A stretch of DNA of 36,695 nt from Phycisphaerae bacterium (GTDB lineage: Bacteria; Planctomycetota; Phycisphaerae; SM23-33), in contig JADHXQ010000043.1 of the NCBI GenBank assembly GCA_016782885.1, positions 1 through 36,695 on the forward strand, in the 5' to 3' direction. The notes beneath the pieces were generated by a model that was given only the letters and a program-made list of their open reading frames with translations, had not been told where the DNA came from and searched no databases. The translations under genes were made by a program, and so were the position numbers. Of this stretch, positions 7,634 through 15,747 are shown piece after piece. The stretch's first letter is position 1. The number at the start of each line of letters is the position of its first letter.

Positions 7634-7875
7634 TACCGCTCCTTCGCGATCAAGAATATATCCGAAAGAGAATACACACCCCGGAACCACACGACAAGAG
7701 AGTATGGCCCAAGATACAGGGAGATCGCAGATTAGTTCTCCCTGGCAAGGGCATAAGCACCCCGAACTCCAGACAATAGTTGACGTATAATCGGAGAGTG
7801 ACAAGAATACCTGTAGGGTATCGGCGCCAACGCGCCGGACCATCAAGGTTGACGTCGCCCGACAGGTGATACTTT

Positions 7876-9276
7876 ATGAAGCGAAGAGCATTCTTGAGGG
7901 CCACCGGGGCAAGCTTGCTGGCTCTGGCGACCCGTACGCCCGCGGCGGCGGCAGTTGGGCGATACAAACCAAACGTTCTGTTGATTGCAGTGGATGACTT
8001 GAACGATTGGATTGGCTGCATGGGAGGACATCCCGATGCAAAGACGCCGAATATTGACAAACTGGCCGGCCGGGGCGTGCTGTTCACCAATGCACACTGC
8101 CAGGGCACGATGTGTTGTCCGTCCCGCATCAGCATCATGTGGGGGAAACGACCCTCTTCAACGGGCTTCTACAGCAATCATATCCCTGCAAGAACATCTC
8201 CGGAGTTTCTCAAGAACAACACCACGTTGCCTCGTCACTTCGCAATGAACGGATACAAAACGTTGACCGCGGGCAAGATCTACCACGGTTCGTGGATGCC
8301 GCCGAAAGATTTCGACGTTGTAGGCCCAAGACCCGGATTCTGGTCGAAAAATGACAAGCTCGTTCATAAGAAGCCCAAGCACTATCACAAGATATGGGAC
8401 TTCGGTCCGCAACGTTACGACGAGAAAGCGTTTGTCGATTACAGAATAGCCGGTTGGGGCGTCAAACAACTGAAAGAAAAACACGATAAGCCGTTCTTCC
8501 TCACGCTCGGCTTTATGCGCCCACATGTTCCATTCTTCCCGCCGATACGCGTGTACGACAGCGTGAATAACGCCCGACTTCCGAAGGTCAAGGCCGACGA
8601 TTGGAGCGATCTTTCCCAAGCCGCAAGAAAGCTGACCTTGAGCAACAAGAAGATTCCCACCCATGACTGGATGAAGGAAGACAACCGGTGGCAACTTGCA
8701 GTGAAAGCCTACCTGGCATGTATACACTGGGTGGATGAACAGGTCGGCCGGGTGCTCGACGCCCTGGATGAAAGTCCATACGCCAGGGACACTATCATCA
8801 TGCTCTATGCAGACCACGGCTACCACCTTGGTGAAAAGCAGCGATGGTCCAAATTCTCTCTCTGGGAGCGAACAACGCGGGTTCCCTTCATCGTCAGCGT
8901 CCCTGGCGAGGCAAAAGGAACGTCAACTAAACCGGTCGAGTTGTTGAGTATCTATCCGACACTGATCGAGCTTTGCGGATTGACGCCGAATAAGGATATT
9001 GAAGGCGTGAGCATAGCCCCGCTGCTCAAGGATCCAAAAGCCAATTGGGAGCATGTCGCCATTTCCACGCTGGACCAAAACAACCATTCGGTAAGGGATC
9101 AGCGGTGGCGGTATATTCACTATGCCGACGGTAGTGAAGAACTCTACGATCACCAGACAGATCCAAACGAATGGCACAACCTGGCTTCGGCAAAAGTGAC
9201 TCCACTACACGCAAAAGTCATTGCTCGACTCAAGAAACACCTTCCCGAGGTGAACTTGCCACAGCGAAGGAAATAG
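7876..9276 (+). CDS. sulfatase, iduronate-2-sulfatase-like
   Basis: The 466-residue protein has a Tat-like signal ('RRAFLRATGASLLALA') and is probably exported. The sulfatase core has metal-binding 'AVDDLNDW' (Asp40, Asp41), the formylglycine motif C-x-P-S-R at Cys80 ('MCCPSRISIMWG'), and a second metal site 'ADHGYHLGEKQRWSK'. The overall pattern ('NVLLIAVDD', 'TPNIDKLAGRGVLFTNAHCQ', 'ELYDHQTDPNEWHNL') is typical of planctomycete iduronate-sulfatase-like enzymes that remove sulfate esters from polysaccharides. Cys80 must be converted to formylglycine by a maturase not seen in this window. AGGTGA precedes the ATG. Confidence 0.94.
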   Translation: MKRRAFLRATGASLLALATRTPAAAAVGRYKPNVLLIAVDDLNDWIGCMGGHPDAKTPNIDKLAGRGVLFTNAHCQGTMCCPSRISIMWGKRPSSTGFYSNHIPARTSPEFLKNNTTLPRHFAMNGYKTLTAGKIYHGSWMPPKDFDVVGPRPGFWSKNDKLVHKKPKHYHKIWDFGPQRYDEKAFVDYRIAGWGVKQLKEKHDKPFFLTLGFMRPHVPFFPPIRVYDSVNNARLPKVKADDWSDLSQAARKLTLSNKKIPTHDWMKEDNRWQLAVKAYLACIHWVDEQVGRVLDALDESPYARDTIIMLYADHGYHLGEKQRWSKFSLWERTTRVPFIVSVPGEAKGTSTKPVELLSIYPTLIELCGLTPNKDIEGVSIAPLLKDPKANWEHVAISTLDQNNHSVRDQRWRYIHYADGSEELYDHQTDPNEWHNLASAKVTPLHAKVIARLKKHLPEVNLPQRRK

Positions 9277-9436
9277 GCGGGTAATCCATCCCGGTGACCT
9301 TCTCGGGGGAAATGGTGGGACTTCAAAATGGATGAACTCGGCTGCAGCCGCTCTGGTGTGGGGCGGCGCAGGCAGGTATACTCACCGACCTGATCTTTTC
9401 CCATACTTTTGATAGTTTTCATGTAAGGATAGCAGA

Positions 9437-10216
9437 ATGGCAGGCGATCCGACAGACATACCGGTAATCGTAACCGTCGGCGACGGGTTCTTCATCCGCC
9501 AGGCGATCGACAATATGGGGTGGTGCGATATGGGCGACTACATACTCGTCGTCGACGCGCTGGAGGATGCGCCTCTCGAAAACGAAGTGATCGCCGCCAT
9601 CGCCGATTCCGTCGGCGACAAGCCGGTTCGCCACGTGCTGAACACCCACACGCACTACGACCACGTATCGCTGAACGGAGCTTTCGTCGAGCGATTCGGC
9701 GCCGAGATTGTCAATCAGCGAACTGCGAAAATCGATCCGGCAGGCAGGGTGTTTGAATCGCCCGGGCGAAAAATATGCATGATCCCCATGCCCGGCTGCC
9801 ACACGAGAGAAGATTGCGTGATCTGGGCTAGCGACGATGGCGTTCTGTTCGCCGGCGACATCTTCGGATGGGGCCTGATCCCCTCGGGCGGGCTGCTGAA
9901 CGCTGAACTCCGCCGGCGTCTGCGGGACACTTACGCGCGGCTGATCGAGTTCGACGCGCCGGTTGTAGTCCCGGGTCACGGACCGGTGTGCGGAACGGGC
10001 GAGCTTGTCCGCTGGGTCGAGTACTTCGATTGGCTGCTCGAAACCGTCGCGGATCTGGCGGGAGCGGGCAAGAGCGACCGCGAGATCACAGCGTCGGTCA
10101 CTCCGCCCGCCGACATGCGCGGTTGGTGGCGTTTCGAGGCATGGAAACACGCCGACGCCGTTTCGAAAGTGCTCGCCTCGGCGCGCCGCGGCGTGTTGGG
10201 CGTTCTGGGTGCTTGA
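9437..10216 (+). CDS. metallo-beta-lactamase-fold hydrolase
   Basis: The 259-residue protein has the complete metal-binding set of the fold: HTHYDH (His71, His73, Asp75, His76), His in 'PGCHTRED', Asp in 'FAGDIFG' and His in 'VVPGHGPV'. Two metal ions, usually zinc, should be bound and a hydrolytic reaction catalysed. No signal peptide is seen. The family covers glyoxalase II, lactonases, alkylsulfatases and others; the substrate cannot be told. AAGGA lies upstream of the ATG. The thioesterase gene follows 31 bases downstream on the same strand, and the two may be cotranscribed. Confidence 0.9.
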   Translation: MAGDPTDIPVIVTVGDGFFIRQAIDNMGWCDMGDYILVVDALEDAPLENEVIAAIADSVGDKPVRHVLNTHTHYDHVSLNGAFVERFGAEIVNQRTAKIDPAGRVFESPGRKICMIPMPGCHTREDCVIWASDDGVLFAGDIFGWGLIPSGGLLNAELRRRLRDTYARLIEFDAPVVVPGHGPVCGTGELVRWVEYFDWLLETVADLAGAGKSDREITASVTPPADMRGWWRFEAWKHADAVSKVLASARRGVLGVLGA

Positions 10217-10247
10217 TCGCACTGCGGTGATCTGATACAAACCGGCG

Positions 10248-10646
10248 ATGCCGCCGGAAAAGAGCACAACAAAACTCCGCGTCCGATACAGCGAAACCGA
10301 CCAGATGGGAACGTTCTACAATTCCCGGGCGCTGGAGTGGTTTGAGGTCGGTCGGACCGACTGGCTCAGGCAGGCGGGTATCCCGTACGCCGAAATGGAA
10401 CAGCGCGGAACGCTCCTTCCGCTCGTCGAAGCACACGTGGAGTATCACGGGCGGGCTAGATACGACGACCAGCTCGAACTGGTCACCACCGCCGCGATGG
10501 CCGGAAAAGCCAGTATGCGATTTGACGTCGCCATCACCCACGTCTCGGGCGATCGGGTGGCAAGCGGTTATACCTTGCACGCCATCGTCAACGCCGAAGG
10601 CAAACCGATCAGACCGCCGCAATGGCTCAATGACGCGATGGCGTAA
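10248..10646 (+). CDS. acyl-CoA thioesterase, hotdog fold (YbgC/4HBT family)
   Basis: The 132-residue protein has the signature 'RVRYSETDQMGTFYNSRALEWFEVGR', with Asp18 in the position of the catalytic Asp of YbgC-type thioesterases, and the typical 'GIPYAEMEQRG' and 'VEAHVEYHGRARYDDQLEL' segments. It should hydrolyse acyl-CoA thioesters in the cytoplasm. Length is normal for the family. It follows the metallo-hydrolase gene closely. Confidence 0.92.
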   Translation: MPPEKSTTKLRVRYSETDQMGTFYNSRALEWFEVGRTDWLRQAGIPYAEMEQRGTLLPLVEAHVEYHGRARYDDQLELVTTAAMAGKASMRFDVAITHVSGDRVASGYTLHAIVNAEGKPIRPPQWLNDAMA

Positions 10647-10673
10647 CGATAGAGGCGGTAAAAACCGGTTTTG

Positions 10674-10731
10674 TTCCCGGACCCATCCCCCTCCAAACCG
10701 CGCGTGCGGTTCTCCGGCATATGGCTCTCCA
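10674..10731 (-). mobile_element. group II intron RNA fragment
   Basis: On the minus strand the sequence reads GGAGAGCCATATGCCGGAG, then AACCGCACGCGCGGTTTGG and AGGGGGATGGG. This matches the conserved 'GAGAGCC..TGCGG..ACCGCACGnnCGGTT.GGAGGGGG' segment near the maturase gene of many bacterial group II introns. No reverse transcriptase reading frame or intron ends are nearby, so it is a scar. The rest of 10732-11050 holds nothing I can assign. Confidence 0.55.
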
Positions 10732-11050
10732 GTCAACAGTTACTTTCGACTACAGGCACGATAACGCATGTCTGAAAGGGACTCTCACCCTTCCGAATGT
10801 GTACGCTTGCAGGCGTGCCAAGTTACCTGCAGTAATGATTGCATAGCAGTAAGGCCTTTTTGCCTTTGAACGACAGATGGGGCCCTTCTGGTTTTCGCAC
10901 TGTTCAGTCTTCCTTGGGAATCGCTTGGAAGCGGCTTTCACGAAGTCGAAAATCCCGACTGCATCGGAACATACATCGGAATTCTACTGCTCCTCCACTC
11001 TGTGAAAAACGCGCGGAAAACAAAAGTCTGAAAAAAAAACACTTTTTATG

Positions 11051-11078
11051 TTGACATCTGGTACTACTTATATACAAT
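11051..11078 (+). promoter_or_regulatory. strong promoter of the sigma-70 gene
   Basis: TTGACA (11051-11056), 16 bases, TACAAT (11073-11078), with A- and T-tracts just upstream (11031-11047) that could act as an UP element. The start point is near 11085, giving a leader of about 140 bases before the ATG at 11224. Confidence 0.65.
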
Positions 11079-11223
11079 ACAAGTAGTTGCAGTAAGTAGC
11101 ACCGTGAAAGCTGCGGTGATCTATGAATAAGATGTTCGGGACAAGATGGTTCGGGGCTCGCTGGAGGCCCGCGGCGGTTCGGCCGGGGCAACCGGGGCCC
11201 GCAAGCCCTTTAAGGAGCATAAC

Positions 11224-12150
11224 ATGACATATTCATTCGTTGAAAATACGGAAGTATCGGGGTCGCCAAGAAAACTCTCGCCGGAGTTGCAGAGCATTTA
11301 CGAGCAAATTCCTGAATCGATCAGCCACGTACCACACGAATCGTTTGAACTCCCGGCCACCGAGCATGAACTGTTCGGCGCCGAGTCGGTCGAGGTCGAC
11401 ATACCGCGATGGACCCATTTCCCCGAGGTGCCCGAGGACACCCCCCCCTCCCGCAAGGCCCGCAAGGCATTGAGCAAGCATGACGAGGCGCGGTTGTTCC
11501 TGCGATTCAATTACGCCCGATATCGTCTCGGCGAGTTGACCGGCAAGCAGATCAAGCGGTTCTCAAAGCGGCGATCGGAAGAGATGGTAAGGTGGTACAA
11601 ACATGCGCAAGCAACGCGGGCGAGTATCGTGGACGCCAACATGGCCCTGGTAATGACGATGGCCAGACGCACGCGAATACCACACGTGGACTTCCCGGAA
11701 CTCGTTTCAGAAGGGAACATGGCACTCTTGCGGGCGATTGAAAAATTTGACGTCTCCAGAGGGTTCAAGTTCTCGACTTACGCATGCCGCGCGATCCTGA
11801 AGGGGTTCAATCGGATGGCCACCAAGACCGGGCGATACGTACAAAGATTTCCCACAGAATTCGACCCGGAATTGGAACGAAGTGACTACGATGTACTGAA
11901 GCACAAGATTCAGCAGGACAACGCGGTCGACGATCTGAGAGAAGTACTGGCCGATAACCGCGCCAACCTGACAGACGTTGAGCGGACGGTGGTCACTGAG
12001 CGGTTCGCGCTGGAATCCGGTGGTAAGAAGAAGACGCTCAGCCAGGTCGGTCTGCAGGTCGGGCTGACAACTGAGCGGGTCAGACAGATACAGAAAAAAG
12101 CATTGTCGAAGCTTAAAGCGACGTTGAACGAGGAGTACCTTGCGGCGTGA
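11224..12150 (+). CDS. RNA polymerase sigma-70 family factor (RpoD/SigA-like, compact)
   Basis: The 308-residue product starts at 11224, with AAGGAG eight bases upstream; an in-frame ATG at 11146 lacks such a site. Region 2 is clear: 'HVDFPELVSEGNMALLRAIE' and 'FDVSRGFKFSTYACRAILKG', the core-binding and -10 recognition parts. Region 4 is clear at the C-terminus: 'LTDVERTVVTERF' and 'LSQVGLQVGLTTERVRQIQK', the -35 recognising helix-turn-helix. Region 3 is short and there is no recognisable region 1.1, so it is smaller than a housekeeping RpoD. It is probably one of the alternative group 2/3 factors common in Planctomycetota. A strong promoter and a terminator bracket it as a single-gene unit. 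Confidence 0.92.
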   Translation: MTYSFVENTEVSGSPRKLSPELQSIYEQIPESISHVPHESFELPATEHELFGAESVEVDIPRWTHFPEVPEDTPPSRKARKALSKHDEARLFLRFNYARYRLGELTGKQIKRFSKRRSEEMVRWYKHAQATRASIVDANMALVMTMARRTRIPHVDFPELVSEGNMALLRAIEKFDVSRGFKFSTYACRAILKGFNRMATKTGRYVQRFPTEFDPELERSDYDVLKHKIQQDNAVDDLREVLADNRANLTDVERTVVTERFALESGGKKKTLSQVGLQVGLTTERVRQIQKKALSKLKATLNEEYLAA

Positions 12151-12205
12151 TCGGTAATCCACTGAGGTCTGCCCCGACCCAACCGTGAAGGCCCACTGGT
12201 ATAAC

Positions 12206-12250
12206 GGCAAGCCCGGCCTCCCCGAACCCCGGGCTTGCCTCCTCTTTTAA
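12206..12250 (+). terminator. rho-independent terminator after sigma gene
   Basis: The 11-bp stem GGCAAGCCCGG / CCGGGCTTGCC (12206-12216 with 12229-12239) has a 12-base loop and is followed by TCCTCTTTT. Confidence 0.75.
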
Positions 12251-12253
12251 AGA

Positions 12254-12374
12254 AGAGCAGGTGAGCAGTAGAGCAGGGGAACAGGTGAAACGACAAAGAC
12301 AGAACCAGGCAGCAGATACAACTCTCGTATACATCGCTCACCTGCGGTCTCCTGTTCACCTGATCACCTGTTCA
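12254..12374. repeat. dispersed inverted-repeat element, copy 1
   Basis: The left arm is built of variants of the octamer AACAGGTG. The right arm reads the reverse (CCTGTTCACCTGATCACCTG). The order of blocks, including 'GAACAGGTGAAACGACAA' and 'GCGGTCTCCTGTTCACCTG', is shared with copy 2 on the other side of tRNA-Val. Similar minus-strand reading frames in both copies reflect the DNA repeat, not genes. Confidence 0.7.
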
Positions 12375-12484
12375 AAAGGGGCAGCGAAACGGCATCGACC
12401 AAACCACCTCCCCTGTCGAATTTGACTCGCGTGCGGTCTACTTTCTACTCTCTACTTTCTGTTGTTCTGTAAAACACCGAGTCG

Positions 12485-12512
12485 TTGCATTTTCGCGATG
12501 TTGTTGTATAAT
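12485..12512 (+). promoter_or_regulatory. tRNA-Val promoter
   Basis: TTGCAT (12485-12490), 16 bases, perfect TATAAT (12507-12512), 14 bases before the tRNA. Confidence 0.6.
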
Positions 12513-12526
12513 GCCGCTCCGTACCA

Positions 12527-12600
12527 GGGCGATTAGCTCAGTTGGCTAGAGCGCCTCCCTTACAAGGAGGAAGTCATCGGTTCAAGTCCGGTATCGCCCA
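12527..12600 (+). tRNA. tRNA-Val (anticodon UAC)
   Basis: The 74-base cloverleaf has a perfect acceptor stem GGGCGAT / ATCGCCC and discriminator A (12600). The D-arm is AGCTCAGTTGGCTAGAGC. The anticodon stem CCTCC / GGAGG holds the loop CTTACAA, with TAC at 12561-12563, and the T-loop is GGTTCAAGTCC. The 3' CCA is not encoded. A terminator follows at once. Confidence 0.97.
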
Positions 12601-12636
12601 TTGAAAAAGACCGCCGGTAAAGGCGGTCTTTTTCAA
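12601..12636 (+). terminator. terminator of tRNA-Val
   Basis: A perfect 15-bp stem, TTGAAAAAGACCGCC with GGCGGTCTTTTTCAA, around the loop GGTAAA. The T-run forms part of the stem, so it should work on both strands. Confidence 0.9.
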
Positions 12637-12637
12637 T

Positions 12638-12765
12638 AGAGCAGGTGAGCAGGTGAACAGTTGAACAGGCGAACAGGTGAAACGACAACGACAAGACCTG
12701 ACTGCAAACGGGACCATCGAATACATTGTTCAACCGCGGTCTCCTGTTCACCTGTTCACCTGATC
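12638..12765. repeat. dispersed inverted-repeat element, copy 2
   Basis: Same block order as copy 1 at 12254-12374, with a longer run of AACAGGTG-like octamers in the left arm and CCTGTTCACCTGTTCACCTG in the right arm. About 125 bases long, non-coding, with MITE-like architecture. Confidence 0.7.
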
Positions 12766-13261
12766 GTGAAGGAAAGCGAATCGGGGGCCTTGAGCCTTCA
12801 TTTCAGAATCACATACCGGCTCGTTTATTAGAACCCGACAGGGCGTTTTGAAACGCGGCAAGCTCTCTGGAACCGGCGCCAATGTCGCACGGTCGAAGGC
12901 GCCGCGGCGGGATAATGGCTTCCATGACAGGCAATTGCGGTGACAGCGGCCAGAAAAATAATCGGAATAAACATAATCTGAAAGAGTCCGATTTGGTGAT
13001 CACCACGGGTTTTGGGATGTCAAATACATCCCGGCAGCTTGCGCCCAGGCGGGATCGCGGCGCGTTGGCGGGACTAAGACCGTGACAAGAGATCGCTGTA
13101 AGAATTTGATGGCCAGGGTGTTAAGTCGATTGATCGCCTCGGGGCCCGCGGGGCGCCGCCAGGCAGTAAAGGGTTATCCTTCGCGTGGTTCGCATCACCT
13201 GTGAACGTGGAAATGGATAAGCACCGGTAGAAATTGATCGGGAACGACTCCAATTTAGATA
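12766..13261. other. intergenic region without a supported gene
   Basis: A 65-codon minus-strand frame (12809-13006) has no recognisable features or start signal and I do not call it. Nothing else is seen before the promoter at 13262. Confidence 0.4.
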
Positions 13262-13289
13262 TTGACAAGCACGGAACCTGTGTTATAAT
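13262..13289 (+). promoter_or_regulatory. consensus promoter of PEP-CTERM gene
   Basis: Perfect TTGACA (13262-13267), 16 bases, perfect TATAAT (13284-13289), plus an extended -10 TG (13281-13282). It is the best promoter in the window. The start point is near 13296. Confidence 0.8.
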
Positions 13290-13295
13290 ATGCGT

Positions 13296-13556
13296 TGTTT
13301 GAGGGACCATTTTGCTCGAATGGTCTGTTTGCTCCGGACCGCAGGGAGCGGCGGGACGCGTTGATTGTGAGGAGACGCGGCAAGGTGTTTTGCCGCGAAG
13401 GCCGCTGGCCAAGTTCCGTTGGGTTTGCGTCGGCTGCGTATGCCAGGCGCGAACGTGGGCAACGGTTAGCCCACACACAGGAATTTAACAAGAGAGACAA
13501 TCACAAGAGAGACAATCACAGCGTCCGTTATCACGCATCGCACAAGGAGTAGAAAA
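13296..13556 (+). promoter_or_regulatory. structured 5' leader of PEP-CTERM mRNA
   Basis: The leader is about 260 bases and contains four clear hairpins: GACCATT/AATGGTC (13305-13325), GCTCC/GGAGC (13331-13349), CGCGGCAA/TTGCCGCG (13376-13397) and GTGGGC/GCCCAC (13455-13474). A perfect tandem 15-mer, ACAAGAGAGACAATC, follows twice (13488-13517). The Shine-Dalgarno AAGGAG lies beyond it. It could be a regulatory RNA element; it matches no riboswitch I can name. Confidence 0.5.
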
Positions 13557-14267
13557 ATGAGAAAATTTTGTATTGTAAGCATCTGTTGTCTGTTAATGGC
13601 CGGTACGACTGGGGCTGCCACCATCGGCGATAGTGGTGGGGTCACGTTCACCAGCGACTTGGAAGGGAACAAGACGATCACGCTGGATTCGTTCGATGTC
13701 GACGACACCAGCGGTCTCCTTCCGGGTGAGTCCCGCCAACTCAACTCGGTCACCGTCACCGTCACGTATGGTGGCTCGGCTGATATCGCTGCCGATAATG
13801 ATGATGATTTTCAGAGCGCCGGTGCCAACGCTCGAATCATCCGCACGTGGGCACTGACCGGGCCCGGCTCACTTGTGGGCGGCGACTCGAAAACGGTGCA
13901 GAGCGCCTCTGTGACTCTACAGTCCGACGATGGCGATGACGGCGCCTTTGATTCAAGCCCAGATGACGGCAAAGCTTTCTCCTCGCTCACGTTCAGCCTC
14001 GAAGACGGCGGCACGTACTTTCCCACGAAGGCAGCATACGAAACGTCAGGTCCTGGAACGGTCGTTCTCACGGTCAGTCCCTCCCAGATGGTCAACGACC
14101 TTCAGTGGGACCCCATCACCCCGGATGCTTGGCAGATGGAAGTCCAGAATGCCCAGATGAACGTGGACGTCGATATCGAATACGGCTACTCCATCATTCC
14201 CGAGCCGGCGACGATGAGTCTGCTGGCATTGGGCGGTTTGGCGCTGCTGCGTCGCAAACGTCGTTAA
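13557..14267 (+). CDS. PEP-CTERM sorting-domain surface protein
   Basis: The 236-residue protein has a signal peptide (about 1-20, 'FCIVSICCLLMAGTTGAA') and a C-terminal PEP-CTERM tail: 'IPEPATMSLLALGGLALL' followed by 'RRKRR'. Such tails are cut and processed by an exosortase (none in this window), placing the protein at the cell surface or in the extracellular matrix. The middle is Asp-, Ser- and Thr-rich, probably beta-structured, with 'SVTVTYGGSADIAADNDDDF' and 'SDDGDDGAFDSSPDDG' that could bind calcium (inference). The start has AAGGAG eight bases upstream. It forms a single-gene unit between a consensus promoter and a terminator and should be highly expressed. Confidence 0.92.
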   Translation: MRKFCIVSICCLLMAGTTGAATIGDSGGVTFTSDLEGNKTITLDSFDVDDTSGLLPGESRQLNSVTVTVTYGGSADIAADNDDDFQSAGANARIIRTWALTGPGSLVGGDSKTVQSASVTLQSDDGDDGAFDSSPDDGKAFSSLTFSLEDGGTYFPTKAAYETSGPGTVVLTVSPSQMVNDLQWDPITPDAWQMEVQNAQMNVDVDIEYGYSIIPEPATMSLLALGGLALLRRKRR

Positions 14268-14309
14268 TAGCGATCGCAACCAGGCTGTAACAGCAACAGA
14301 ATACAATAC

Positions 14310-14355
14310 GCGGCGGGGCTGGAGTTATCACTCCGGTCTCGTCGCATTGTTTTTG
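14310..14355 (+). terminator. terminator of PEP-CTERM gene
   Basis: A 16-bp stem with some G-T pairs (14310-14325 with 14330-14345), loop TATC, followed by ATTGTTTTT. Confidence 0.75.
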
Positions 14356-14427
14356 CGCTCACATCCAGTACAGTAGCATTGGTGGTTTGTCATAGCAGTA
14401 TTCAAACGCAAATCCAATACCCCCAGA

Positions 14428-14451
14428 GCCCACAGATTGCCATCTGTGGGC
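14428..14451. repeat. GCCCACAGAT hairpin repeat, copy 1
   Basis: A perfect 10-bp stem GCCCACAGAT / ATCTGTGGGC with loop TGCC, located between two convergent genes. The left arm with flanks (GAGCCCACAGATTGC) recurs at 21770. Confidence 0.65.
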
Positions 14452-14495
14452 TTCACGCGACGAGACGCCGCGTTTGCCACATTGGGATACTACCG

Positions 14496-15530
14496 TCAGA
14501 CGAGCGAATCGCGCAGTTGGCGGAGCAGTTCGAATACCTTTCGCCCCTGGTCCGGCGTGAGCGTGCCCACTCCGCACGATGGGGTGAGTATGGCGCGCCG
14601 GCGCAGCAGGTCGCGGTCGAACCCCTTGGCCTCCAGGGAAGCGAAACACTCGTCCAGGCGGCGTGAGAGTGACTCTACGGTCTCGTTTGCGACATCGCCC
14701 GTTGTGGGCACTATGCCCCATGCGATCGACCCTCCGCGGTCGAACAGTGCCCGGACATCGTCGGCGTACAGCGAAATCCTGGTCCCGTACTGGTGGGCGT
14801 CGAAGTTGACCACGTCCACTCCGCTGCGGATCACCACGCCCCAATCGCTGTTACCGCAGACGTGAATGCCCGCGATCCCCCCCGCGGCGCGAATCGCCTC
14901 GAAAATCTCGCCCAGCATCTCGGCAACGTCCTGCTCGGAAATGTACAGATACGTGCTGGACCCGTACGCCGCCAGCACAGGCTCGTCGACAAAGATCATC
15001 ACCCTGCCGGTCGCCAGCGGAGAAAGCCTCTCGATCTGCCACTGCACGTTGCGGGTGAGCATCTTTACGGCTGCATCACGCAGTTCGGCGTCGCTGTAGA
15101 GCAGATGCTTGTCGGCATTTGCGATTCCAACAGCAAAGGTGATCGGCCCGATGACGTGCCCCTTGACGATCGGCCAGGTTTGTCCGGCGGCCTTACGCAG
15201 CATGGCACCGAACCCGGCGGCCGACTCACTCGTAAGGGCGAACGGTTCGAGGTCCTCGGACAAATACGCCTCGTAAAACGCCTGGAGTTGTGCCGGTTTG
15301 CCGGCGGTGCTGAAGGTTACCCGCTGCTCGTCATCGTCGATCGTGACGCAGGGCATGGCCGCGGCGTACTGCGGGATGATCTGCTCGCGGAATCCGCGTT
15401 TGGGCAACTGAGGCCAGAACGGGATCGACACGCCGGCGTCGAGCACAAAGGCGGCGCCGGCGTCCGGATCGGCCATCGGAACGCTGCCGATACCGGTGGT
15501 CATCAGGCACGGTTCAAAAACGTCTGTCAT
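14496..15530 (-). CDS. MetE/uroporphyrinogen-decarboxylase-superfamily methyltransferase-like protein
   Basis: The 344-residue cytoplasmic barrel protein resembles the C-terminal half of cobalamin-independent methionine synthase and the related UROD-type corrinoid methyltransferases. Family features are 'TTGIGSVPM' at the start, 'PIVKGHVIGPITFAVG', 'MIFVDEPVLAAYGSS', a probable zinc-binding 'GIHVCGNSDW' (His and Cys), and 'LTPSCGVGTL' (second Cys) near the end. Zinc should activate a thiol or thiolate methyl acceptor. It lacks the N-terminal half of MetE, so it is not a standard methionine synthase; its methyl donor is unknown. A weak promoter, TTGTAT, 17 bases, TATACA, lies in the upstream repeat region. 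Confidence 0.8.
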   Translation of the reverse strand: MTDVFEPCLMTTGIGSVPMADPDAGAAFVLDAGVSIPFWPQLPKRGFREQIIPQYAAAMPCVTIDDDEQRVTFSTAGKPAQLQAFYEAYLSEDLEPFALTSESAAGFGAMLRKAAGQTWPIVKGHVIGPITFAVGIANADKHLLYSDAELRDAAVKMLTRNVQWQIERLSPLATGRVMIFVDEPVLAAYGSSTYLYISEQDVAEMLGEIFEAIRAAGGIAGIHVCGNSDWGVVIRSGVDVVNFDAHQYGTRISLYADDVRALFDRGGSIAWGIVPTTGDVANETVESLSRRLDECFASLEAKGFDRDLLRRRAILTPSCGVGTLTPDQGRKVFELLRQLRDSLV

Positions 15531-15577
15531 ATGTCGCCTGCTCGTTGGCGTGTATATTCGTTGGCGGCTGGGAATAC

Positions 15578-15727
15578 AACACAGAGGCTCAGAGACTCAG
15601 AGAACGACTTCCAATTCAAGAACAACGCCTCTTACTTTGGCCGTTCTCTGAATCTCTGCTGGTTTCAGGCCTTTGCCGTTATCTAAGATTCCACCGTTGG
15701 CTGTTCTCTGCGCCTCTGAGTCTCTGC
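15578..15727. repeat. CAGAG-type inverted-repeat element
   Basis: Left arm 15578-15605 (AACACAGAGGCTCAGAGACT, then CAGAGAAC) and right arm 15703-15727 (GTTCTCTGCGCCTCTGAGTC, then TCTGC) are imperfect inverses, with another CTCTG block between. Similar 'CACAGAGACACAGAGA' elements are scattered through many planctomycete genomes (from memory). Non-coding. Confidence 0.65.
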
Positions 15728-15747
15728 GTCGAGATTCAAATCGCCCG

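Noticed and set aside
10839..11191. Small frames upstream of the sigma gene
   Set aside because: No homology or ribosome sites; they overlap the promoter and leader.
12560..12751. Minus-strand frame starting like one at 12359 and ending GDTGLEPMTSSL
   Set aside because: The ending is the familiar false peptide read from tRNA; the similarity to the other frame comes from the repeat DNA.
13296..13556. c-di-GMP-I riboswitch in the PEP-CTERM leader
   Set aside because: GCGAAGGCC...GGCC is reminiscent, but the other conserved GEMM parts, including the GGTAGC side, are missing.
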